NCBI GenBank assembly: GCA_019239815.1
Contig: JAFAZL010000600.1
Span: 1-7,755 of the forward strand
DNA: 7,755 bases
DNA from: Acidobacteriota bacterium
Lineage (GTDB): Bacteria > Acidobacteriota > Terriglobia > Acidoferrales > UBA7541
Reading direction: 5' to 3'
Shown: positions 1-6,404 of the stretch, piece after piece
Numbering within the stretch: position 1 is the stretch's first letter
How the letters are laid out: each line of letters starts with the position of its first letter
Made by a program: the position numbers and the translations under genes
The notes under the pieces: generated by a model
The model's database searches: none
Told to the model about the DNA's origin: nothing
What the model saw: only the letters and a program-made list of their open reading frames with translations

Positions 1-395
1 CGGCGCACGCCGCTGCGATGCACGCGCAGCAGCTCGCTCCCGGCATGCTCCACGCGGTGCCGCACCTCGCCCCGTCGCACCCGCTGCCCGGGCCGAGCCC
101 GCACGCTGCCGCCGCGGCCGCCGCTGCTTCGGATCCGCCCGTCGACGCGCTCGACGTGACGAGCCCGTTCGTCGGCACGTTCTACCGCTCGCCGAGCCCC
201 GACGCGCCGTCGTTCGTCGAGGTCGGCTCCGTCGTGCGCACCGGCCAGACGCTCTGCATCGTCGAAGCGATGAAGCTGATGAACGAAATTGAATCCGACA
301 CGAGCGGCGAAGTGCTGCGCATCTTCGTCGAAAACGGGCAGCCCGTCGAATACGGCCAGCCTCTCTTCGGCATACGTCCGAGCCGGAAGAAGTAG
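1..395 (+). CDS. accB: Biotin carboxyl carrier protein of acetyl-CoA carboxylase (partial, 5' end outside window)
   Basis: This protein carries the covalently bound biotin that shuttles carboxyl groups between biotin carboxylase and carboxyltransferase in cytoplasmic acetyl-CoA carboxylase. The reading frame is open to the left edge (first full codon at 3), so the ATG at 18 is probably internal. The usual ~50-residue N-terminal part is missing, and about 130 residues are visible. First comes a Pro/Ala/His-rich linker with a run of eight alanines, then the biotinyl domain. The biotinylation motif is [10 protein letters not shown]; the acceptor lysine codon is at 273-275. The segment [12 protein letters not shown] is the protruding 'thumb' found in true AccB proteins of acetyl-CoA carboxylase, which argues against other lipoyl/biotinyl carriers. 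The gene ends 15 nt before accC, the classic operon order. Its third codon positions are about 88% G/C by hand count, higher than the start of accC. Identification is secure; only the start is unseen. Confidence 0.96.
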   Translation, partial: AHAAAMHAQQLAPGMLHAVPHLAPSHPLPGPSPHAAAAAAAASDPPVDALDVTSPFVGTFYRSPSPDAPSFVEVGSVVRTGQTLCIVEAMKLMNEIESDTSGEVLRIFVENGQPVEYGQPLFGIRPSRKK

Positions 396-410
396 CCGGC
401 CCGCCTGCCT

Positions 411-1760
<1,350 letters not shown>

Positions 1761-1790
1761 GCTCGACTTCAACGCATCTTGATCTCGATT

Positions 1791-1828
1791 TTGTAGGGGC
1801 GCAGCATGCTGCGCCCCATGTCCGCATG
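1791..1828 (+). repeat. REP-like palindromic repeat, copy 1 (GTAG-headed)
   Basis: GTAG at 1793-1796 leads directly into a perfect inverted repeat with 11-nt arms and no spacer (1796-1817; left arm GGGGCGCAGCA). A near copy occurs on the opposite strand at 6098-6136, sharing TTGTAGGG, both arms apart from one base, and part of the 3' flank. A GTAG tetranucleotide next to a GC-rich imperfect palindrome is the hallmark of REP elements mobilised by RAYT (IS200-like tyrosine) transposases. The family assignment is inference; the repeat and palindrome are directly visible. It lies 30 nt after the accC stop, so in RNA it would form a very stable hairpin that could protect or attenuate the accC 3' end. 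There is no T-tract after it, so it is not a classical terminator. Confidence 0.6.
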
Positions 1829-1931
1829 ATGTAAATATCTCGTCCTTTGCCAACCTGCGCCGCGCGCTCATCCTCTGTTGTTCTCACTCTTGCCAAGCCT
1901 GCCCCCATCGTGCACACTCGCACACCGACCG

Positions 1932-2579
1932 ATGCCAACCCGCCTCGTCCTCCCTCGGCTCTATGTGATACTGGACGCAACCTTGTTAACCGTATCTGCA
2001 ATCGATTGCGCGCAGGAGCTCGCCGCTGCGGGTGTGCACCTGATGCAGTACCGCCACAAACATGCGCCCGCCGGCGAAATGCTAAAAATCTCGAAACAAC
2101 TCGCCTCCGTGCTCCAGCCGCAGGGCATCACCTTCATCGTGAACGACCGTCCCGACGTCGCTGCCATGGCTTACGCCTCCGGCGTTCACGTCGGCCAGGA
2201 TGATCTCGGCGTCGAAGCCACCCGCTCGCTCGTCGGCGAAAAAATCATCGGCATCTCGACTCACAATCTGGAGCAATTCAAGAAAGCAATCGAAAGCTCC
2301 GCCGACTACATCGCGGTTGGGCCGATTTTTGCCACGTCTTCCAAAGCGAATCCCGATCCTGTCGTCGGAACGCAACTCATACGTGACGTCCGCCGCCTGA
2401 CCGACAAACCGATCGTCGCAATCGGAGGCATCAAGCTCGAAAACGCCGCCGATGTCATCGCAGCGGGTGCCGACTCCGTGGCCGTCATCAGTGACATCCT
2501 CGGCGCTCCCGATCGAGCCAACCGCGCCAAGCAATATCTCGACCTCCTCGGCGAAGCGCAGCAGGGAATGTCAGCGTAG
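1932..2579 (+). CDS. thiE: Thiamine-phosphate synthase
   Basis: This enzyme joins HMP pyrimidine diphosphate with the thiazole phosphate to give thiamine phosphate, late in cytoplasmic thiamine biosynthesis. The 215-residue length is normal for this TIM-barrel family. Visible motifs in order: QYRHK (39-43, pyrimidine-diphosphate binding), NDR (71-73), GVHVGQDDL (84-92, with D72 and D91 as the likely metal ligands), GIST (107-110), GPIFATSSK (130-138, pyrophosphate-binding K138), AIGGI (163-167) and GADSVAVIS (179-187). The ATG at 1932 places the LPRLYVILDA strand where the family begins. An in-frame TTG at 1878 would add 18 atypical residues. Neither start has a clear Shine-Dalgarno, so the start is less certain than the gene. 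The stop overlaps the ribosome binding site of the permease downstream. No TPP riboswitch motif is visible upstream, which is notable for a thi gene. Other thi genes are not in the window. Confidence 0.95.
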   Translation: MPTRLVLPRLYVILDATLLTVSAIDCAQELAAAGVHLMQYRHKHAPAGEMLKISKQLASVLQPQGITFIVNDRPDVAAMAYASGVHVGQDDLGVEATRSLVGEKIIGISTHNLEQFKKAIESSADYIAVGPIFATSSKANPDPVVGTQLIRDVRRLTDKPIVAIGGIKLENAADVIAAGADSVAVISDILGAPDRANRAKQYLDLLGEAQQGMSA

Positions 2580-2583
2580 GAAA
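2578..2583 (+). promoter_or_regulatory. Ribosome binding site of first permease, overlapping the thiE stop
   Basis: AGGAAA begins inside the thiE TAG stop codon (2577-2579). The AGGA core ends 6 nt before the ATG at 2588. This supports that start and suggests that translation of the permease is coupled to thiE. Confidence 0.7.
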
Positions 2584-2587
2584 AACG

Positions 2588-4150
2588 ATGGCGGACACGA
2601 CGACAAACACGATCCATCCGCCAGCCGCCACAGCCGCTCAACCCGGCACGCAACCCGGTTTCGTCCGCGCCATCGGCCTTTTCGACGGCACCATGATCGT
2701 CGTCGGCTCGATGATCGGCTCCGGAATCTTTATCGTCGCGAGCGACATCACCCGACAAACTGGTTCTGCCGGCGGCCTGCTGCTCACCTGGATCATCACC
2801 GGCTTGCTCACGATCGCCGCCGCACTCTCCTACGGCGAACTCGCCGCGCTATTCCCGCATGCCGGCGGGCAGTACATCTATTTGCGCGAAGCGTATTCAC
2901 CGCTCTGGGGATTCCTCTACGGCTGGACGCTTTTTCTCGTTATTCAAACCGGCACGATCGCCGCCGTCGCCGTCGGATTCGCGCGTTATCTCGGCGTCCT
3001 CTTTCCTTCGATTTCAGCATCATCGTGGGTGATCCAACCGATCGCGCTCGGCTCGAAATATGCCATCAGCCTATCGATACAGCAGCTCGTCGGCATCATC
3101 ATGGTGATCTTCATCACCTTCCTGAATATGCAGGGCGTGCGGCTCGGCAAATTAATCCAGAATATTTTCACCAGCGCGAAGACACTCTCGCTGCTCGGTC
3201 TGATTTTTCTGTGCGTATTCGTCGCGCGAAATCATGCAGCGATCTCCGACAATTTCGGCCACTTCTGGACCGTCCGCGGTGCGCTTCCGATCGAACCGGG
3301 CGCAAATTTTCTACGTTCGTTTGTTCCGACGGTCACCGCCGCAACCGGCATTGGCCTCTTCGTCGCGCTCTGCGTCTCGCAAGTCGGCTCGCTTTTCTCC
3401 GCCGACGCCTGGAACAACATCGGCTTCACCGCCGCTGAAGTGAAAAATCCGAAGCGCGACGTCGCATTGTCGATGGCGTTCGGTACGATCATCGTCATCA
3501 CGCTCTATTGCCTCGCAAACCTCGCGTATCTATTCGCTCTCCCGCTCAATCAGATTCAGAACGCTCCTGACGATCGGGTTGCATCAGCCGCATTACAGGC
3601 CGTGTTTGGCCCCGCGGGCGCCGCTGTGATGGCCGTCGCCATCATCATCTCCACGTTCGGCTGCAACAACGGGCTCATCCTCGCGGGCGCGCGCGTTTCT
3701 TACGCGATGGCGAAAGACGGATTGTTTTTCCGTTCCACAGGCAGGTTGAACAAAAAGGGAGTGCCGGCAAGCGGCCTCGTCTATCAGTGCATCTGGATCG
3801 TGATTCTGATCCTGATGCGCACGCGTCACGTCTCAGACTCAGGTGTCGTGACCTACGGCAATCTCTACAGCGATCTGCTCGCCTACGTCGTTTTTAGCGT
3901 GCTGATTTTCTACGCGCTGACGATCGCAGGCATCTTCGTGCTGCGCCGCAAACGTCCTGATCTCGAGCGGACGTACCGCGCTTTCGGCTATCCCTTTGTG
4001 CCGGCACTGTATATAGTGTCGGCACTCGCGATCCTGTTCGTGCTGCTGCTGTACAACACGCAAACGGCGTGGCCTGGGCTGGTGATCGTGCTGTTAGGGG
4101 TTCCGGTTTATTGGCTGTGGTCTCGCGCAGGCACGCCGGAAAAAGCATAG
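2588..4150 (+). CDS. APC-superfamily amino-acid permease, LAT-like subgroup
   Basis: This is a predicted inner-membrane amino-acid transporter of 520 residues with about 12 membrane helices. After a 25-residue polar, Ala/Pro-rich N-tail, helix 1 contains the broken-helix substrate motif GSMIGSGIF (40-48). In this family, the backbone there binds the amino acid carboxylate and amino groups. Helix 2 ends in SYGELAALFPHAGGQY (81-96), typical of the family. The helix 6 region reads FSADAWNNIGF followed by AEVKNPKRD (270-291), which resembles L-type transporters and exchangers more than the cationic subgroup. Helix 8 carries GARVSYAMAKDGLF (367-380). The C-terminal RTYRAFGYPFVPALY (461-475) is a common APC signature before helix 11. 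The gene starts 8 nt after thiE with an AGGA Shine-Dalgarno, so an operon with thiE is likely, though a link to thiamine is not proven. Substrate cannot be read from sequence. Family certain, subgroup probable. Confidence 0.92.
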   Translation: MADTTTNTIHPPAATAAQPGTQPGFVRAIGLFDGTMIVVGSMIGSGIFIVASDITRQTGSAGGLLLTWIITGLLTIAAALSYGELAALFPHAGGQYIYLREAYSPLWGFLYGWTLFLVIQTGTIAAVAVGFARYLGVLFPSISASSWVIQPIALGSKYAISLSIQQLVGIIMVIFITFLNMQGVRLGKLIQNIFTSAKTLSLLGLIFLCVFVARNHAAISDNFGHFWTVRGALPIEPGANFLRSFVPTVTAATGIGLFVALCVSQVGSLFSADAWNNIGFTAAEVKNPKRDVALSMAFGTIIVITLYCLANLAYLFALPLNQIQNAPDDRVASAALQAVFGPAGAAVMAVAIIISTFGCNNGLILAGARVSYAMAKDGLFFRSTGRLNKKGVPASGLVYQCIWIVILILMRTRHVSDSGVVTYGNLYSDLLAYVVFSVLIFYALTIAGIFVLRRKRPDLERTYRAFGYPFVPALYIVSALAILFVLLLYNTQTAWPGLVIVLLGVPVYWLWSRAGTPEKA

Positions 4151-4162
4151 CGTTACGGAGCA

Positions 4163-4190
4163 TCCGTCGCGGTTCGCCGCGGACATTTTT
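4163..4190 (+). terminator. Candidate intrinsic terminator after first permease
   Basis: GTCGCGG at 4166-4172 pairs with CCGC-GAC (4177-4184, one bulged G) around a TTCG loop, followed by ATTTTT at 4185-4190. An alternative pairing TCCG/CGGA is also possible. The stem is short and bulged, so this is a modest candidate. It would end the thiE-permease transcript 13-40 nt after the permease stop. Confidence 0.4.
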
Positions 4191-4195
4191 AGGCG

Positions 4196-4224
4196 GGGCA
4201 TCGGTTTCGCTCGAAAGGGCATCG
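4196..4224 (+). promoter_or_regulatory. Operator-like site upstream of second permease
   Basis: Two exact copies of GGGCATCG (4196-4203 and 4217-4224) lie 21 nt apart, about two helical turns. They bracket a dyad TTTCG-CT-CGAAA (4205-4216) with perfect 5-nt arms. This combination, 46-75 nt before the start codon and after a terminator-like hairpin, is what a transcription-factor site would look like. The pattern is directly visible; its function is inference. The regulator is unknown. A second direct repeat CGTTACGG occurs at 4151-4158 and 4223-4230. Confidence 0.35.
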
Positions 4225-4258
4225 TTACGGTAGCGCCGGTAGCAAACGTTTCTGCAAC

Positions 4259-4263
4259 GGAGG
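4259..4263 (+). promoter_or_regulatory. Strong Shine-Dalgarno of second permease
   Basis: GGAGG lies 7 nt before the ATG at 4271. It is the best ribosome binding site in the window and fixes this start. It contrasts with the absent or weak sites of accC, thiE and the phosphatase gene. Confidence 0.85.
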
Positions 4264-4270
4264 ATCTTGC

Positions 4271-5863
4271 ATGTCGGGTTTGTTAGCCAAGAAGCCAATC
4301 AGCACATTGCTGGCTGAGGCGAAGGAAACAGGCGAACACAGCCTGAAGCGCACGCTCGGGCCGTTTCAACTCACGGCGCTGGGAGTCGGCGCGGTCATTG
4401 GCGCCGGCATCTTCGTCCTCGCGGGACTTGGCGCGCATTACGCCGGGCCGGGCTTGATGCTCTCGTTCGTTCTATCGGGCCTGGGATGCGCGTTTGCCGC
4501 GCTGTGCTACGCCGAATTCGCGGCGATGATTCCGTTGGCCGGCAGTGCGTATACCTACGCTTACGCGACGCTCGGCGAAATCTTCGCGTGGATCATCGGC
4601 TGGGACCTCACGCTCGAATACGCGATGGGCGCCAGCACGGTTTCGTCCGGTTGGTCCAACCACTTCATCGAGCTGCTCCGTATTTTCAACATCAAGATGC
4701 CGTTGTGGCTTGCGTACGACCACTGGACCGCGCTGCGCACGGCCGAAAACATCGTGGCGCGCCAGATGGCGCAGGCATCGGACGCATCGCTCGTTCCCGG
4801 CACGCAAGCCTTCATCGACAAAGTCATGGCTATCACGTCGGCCCACTCGCCCGAACTGGTGGCGCGCGCACACGAATTGATGAACGCGCCCAACATCTTC
4901 GGCATGGAAATCGGATTCAATCTGCCAGCCTTCATCATCGCGATGGTGATCACGTTCATTCTCGCGATTGGTATTAAGGAAAGCGCGCGGTTCAATGCGG
5001 CGATCGTTGTGATCAAAGTGGCTGTGGTCCTGTTTGTGATCGCGCTCGGCGCACATTACATTTCAACGTCGAACTGGGGTTCCGGTTGGAGCGGCTTCGC
5101 GCCGTTCGGTTTCTCTGGCATCGGAGCGGGAGCGGCGTACATATTCTTTGCGTACATCGGGTTCGACGCAGTTTCCACGACAGCACAGGAGGCAAAAAAT
5201 CCGCAGCGCGATCTGCCGATTGGCATCATCGTCTCGCTGCTGGTTTGCACGGTTTTGTACATTTTGGTCGCCGGCGTTCTGACCGGTATGGTGCCCTGGC
5301 AGGAAGTGAATATCGAAGCCCCGATCGCGCGCGCCTTCCTCGATCGTGGACTTTCGACCGCATCGCACATCATCACTTTCGGCGCGTTGGCTGGACTCAC
5401 GAGCGTCATGCTCGTCATGTTGCTTGGTCAGACGCGCGTGCTGTACTCGATGGCCAACGACGGCTTGTTGCCGAAGAAGTTTTTTGCGGAGATTCACCCG
5501 AAGTTCCGCACGCCGTTTAAGAACACGATCGCCGTCGGACTACTGGCTGCGATCGTCGGCAGCGTCACACCGATCGACGACATCGGGAAGATGGTGAACA
5601 TCGGCACGCTGCTGGCGTTCATCATCGTGTGCATCGCGGTGATGGTATTGCGCAACACGAATCCGGGACAGGCCCGCCCATTCCGCACGCCGTGGGTGCC
5701 CGTCGTTCCGATCCTCGGCATCGTCTTCAACGGCTACATGATCTATAAGCTAGGCTGGATCAACTGGGCGCGCCTGATCGTATGGCTCATCATCGGCTTA
5801 GTCGTCTACTTCACCTACAGCGTGAAGCACAGCAAAGTCCGCAACCCGCAACTCAGCGAGTAG
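4271..5863 (+). CDS. APC-superfamily permease, cationic amino-acid transporter (CAT) subgroup
   Basis: This is a predicted inner-membrane amino-acid transporter of 530 residues with about 12 helices. The start LKRTLGPFQLTALGVG (25-40) and the helix 1 motif GAVIGAGIFVLAG (40-52) are typical of the CAT group. Helix 3 has GWDLTLEYAMGAS (110-122), matching the LEY/LEW stretch of bacterial CATs. Helix 6 and its loop read FFAYIGFDAVSTTAQEAKNPQRD (292-314), a CAT hallmark. TRVLYSMANDGLLP (388-401) marks helix 8. Unusually, about 75 residues (140-215) sit between helices 3 and 4, a much longer loop than in the ~460-residue Bacillus-type members; the predicted side is periplasmic. The insert is polar and looks helical, with AENIVARQMAQ and ELVARAHELM segments. 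A strong GGAGG precedes the ATG. The gene is 120 nt from the first permease with a possible terminator between, so independent transcription is likely. Substrate is likely a cationic or broad-range amino acid, but the sequence does not settle it. Confidence 0.93.
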   Translation: MSGLLAKKPISTLLAEAKETGEHSLKRTLGPFQLTALGVGAVIGAGIFVLAGLGAHYAGPGLMLSFVLSGLGCAFAALCYAEFAAMIPLAGSAYTYAYATLGEIFAWIIGWDLTLEYAMGASTVSSGWSNHFIELLRIFNIKMPLWLAYDHWTALRTAENIVARQMAQASDASLVPGTQAFIDKVMAITSAHSPELVARAHELMNAPNIFGMEIGFNLPAFIIAMVITFILAIGIKESARFNAAIVVIKVAVVLFVIALGAHYISTSNWGSGWSGFAPFGFSGIGAGAAYIFFAYIGFDAVSTTAQEAKNPQRDLPIGIIVSLLVCTVLYILVAGVLTGMVPWQEVNIEAPIARAFLDRGLSTASHIITFGALAGLTSVMLVMLLGQTRVLYSMANDGLLPKKFFAEIHPKFRTPFKNTIAVGLLAAIVGSVTPIDDIGKMVNIGTLLAFIIVCIAVMVLRNTNPGQARPFRTPWVPVVPILGIVFNGYMIYKLGWINWARLIVWLIIGLVVYFTYSVKHSKVRNPQLSE

Positions 5864-5885
5864 AGCCGAGAATCTCTGACCGGAA

Positions 5886-6015
5886 TTCCCGTTTTGGGAT
5901 GGTTGGGGGTATACCCCCCCTGTTTTTCATAAGAGTGCGCAAGTTGTGTGGATTCAGCGGCTTGCGATCAGTTCCGTTTTGGGAGTGCGCATCCCACTCA
6001 TTCTGCAATGCTTAT
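5886..6015. repeat. Structured intergenic block with nested short direct and inverted repeats
   Basis: CCGTTTTGGGA occurs at 5889-5899 and 5974-5984. GAGTGCGCA occurs at 5933-5941 and 5983-5991. CGCAAG (5938-5943) pairs with CTTGCG (5961-5966) around a 17-nt loop. CATAAG (5928-5933) is the inverse of CTTATG (6010-6015) and would enclose most of the block. TGGGA-G-TGCGCATCCCA at 5980-5996 is a palindrome broken by one extra G. It could be a dispersed intergenic element or a folded RNA; copy number in the genome is unknown. Confidence 0.35.
5905..5927 (+). terminator. Candidate terminator of second permease: GC palindrome with T-tract
   Basis: GGGGG-TATA-CCCCC (5905-5918) is a perfect 14-nt palindrome, giving a 5-bp all-GC stem and TATA loop. 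After four further bases comes TTTTT (5923-5927). It sits 42 nt after the permease stop. The distance from stem to Ts is slightly long, so terminator function is probable but not certain. The palindrome could equally be part of a dispersed repeat. Confidence 0.45.
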
Positions 6016-6097
6016 GGGCGACCGAGCGTTCGCTCTAGCTTCGCTTTTTCTGCCTGTGAAACACGTCTAAACGAACCCGGACTCAAGATCTTGCGAG

Positions 6098-6136
6098 CGT
6101 GCGGGCTTGGGGCGCAGCAATGCTGCGTCCCTACAA
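6098..6136 (-). repeat. REP-like palindromic repeat, copy 2 (inverted relative to copy 1)
   Basis: Read on the minus strand it begins TTGTAGGG and continues as an 11-nt inverted repeat around a single-base spacer (6109-6131), with one mismatch. It matches the repeat at 1791-1828 in the head, both arms except one base, and about 12 of the next 15 bases (CCCCAAGCCCGCACG here). Conservation past the palindrome shows that the two copies share descent and are not chance hairpins. The REP/RAYT assignment is inference. Confidence 0.6.
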
Positions 6137-6185
6137 CTGGTTGCTGGTGGTGAGAGATTGCGGTTTCTGGTTAGTGCGGGTTGAA

Positions 6186-6207
6186 CTTCGGACGCCGAGG
6201 ATTTTTT
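6186..6207 (+). terminator. Candidate intrinsic terminator within the non-coding region
   Basis: CTTCGG (6186-6191) pairs with CCGAGG (6195-6200), with one T-G wobble, over an ACG loop. It is followed by A and six Ts (6202-6207). This is the most canonical terminator shape in the window. It lies over 320 nt after the last stop codon, so it may end an unannotated short transcript, or be a backup terminator for the permease. Confidence 0.5.
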
Positions 6208-6261
6208 GTAAGGATAATGCGCCTGTTTAGGCTGCGGAGCAAATTTGAAGTTGTTATGGAT

Positions 6262-6291
6262 TTGGCGCTCTCAGGTGCGTTCGAATTTATA
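6262..6291 (+). promoter_or_regulatory. Weak sigma70-type promoter candidate for the phosphatase gene
   Basis: TTGGCG (6262-6267) and TTTATA (6286-6291) are 18 nt apart inside the most AT-rich part of the gap; TATATA at 6288-6293 is an alternative. This would give a leader of about 105 nt before the ATG at 6405. The match is only partial, and I rank it as a guess. Confidence 0.2.
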
Positions 6292-6404
6292 TAAGTTCCG
6301 GGCTCGCTTTGCGCATTCAGGGTGATTCGGCTTAAGTGGGAGTTCAGGTAGAGTAGTCTCTTGGCCCAAGCCCGGCTCGGTTTGCCGGAACCTTGCCGAA
6401 ATTT

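Larger units (their letters stand above)
5864..6404. other. 541-nt non-coding region between second permease and phosphatase gene
   Basis: I find no credible protein gene here. Reading frames that enter it either overlap flanking genes or have no recognisable protein character. It holds, in order: a GGGGGTA/TACCCCC palindrome with T-tract (5905-5927); short direct and inverted repeats (5886-6015); a GAGC/GCTC palindrome (6024-6035) followed by a TTTTT run at 6045-6049; an inverted-orientation REP-like repeat (6098-6136); a hairpin with six Ts (6186-6207); and an AT-richer stretch with a weak promoter-like match (6262-6291). Base composition is visibly less GC-rich than the genes, especially at 6237-6295. 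Confidence 0.75.

Noticed and set aside
18..20. ATG at 18 as the start of accB
   Set aside because: The frame is open to the window edge, and starting here would remove the normal N-terminal region of AccB. It is almost certainly internal.
1878..1931. TTG at 1878 as thiE start
   Set aside because: It adds 18 residues not typical of ThiE and has no Shine-Dalgarno. ATG 1932 fits the family start.
1761..1931. TPP riboswitch upstream of thiE
   Set aside because: No CTGAGA core or other recognisable conserved TPP-aptamer element was found by eye.
2452..3438. Plus-strand open frame (328 codons) overlapping thiE and the first permease
   Set aside because: It is an Arg/Ser/His-rich frame-shifted reading of two clear genes, with no plausible protein features.
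1791..6136. The two inverted REP-like copies as ends of a transposon carrying thiE and the permeases
   Set aside because: They are short and differ from each other, there is no transposase between them and no visible target duplication. Independent REP-like insertions explain them better.
5782..6153. 123-codon plus-strand frame across the end of the second permease and the gap
   Set aside because: It starts inside the permease in another frame and its end is encoded by the REP-like repeat. It has Cys/Arg/Ser-rich random character and no start signal.
6371..6389. Hairpin CCGGC/GCCGG just before the phosphatase start as a riboswitch or attenuator
   Set aside because: A 5-bp stem with a 7-nt loop and no T-tract is easily expected by chance in GC-rich DNA.
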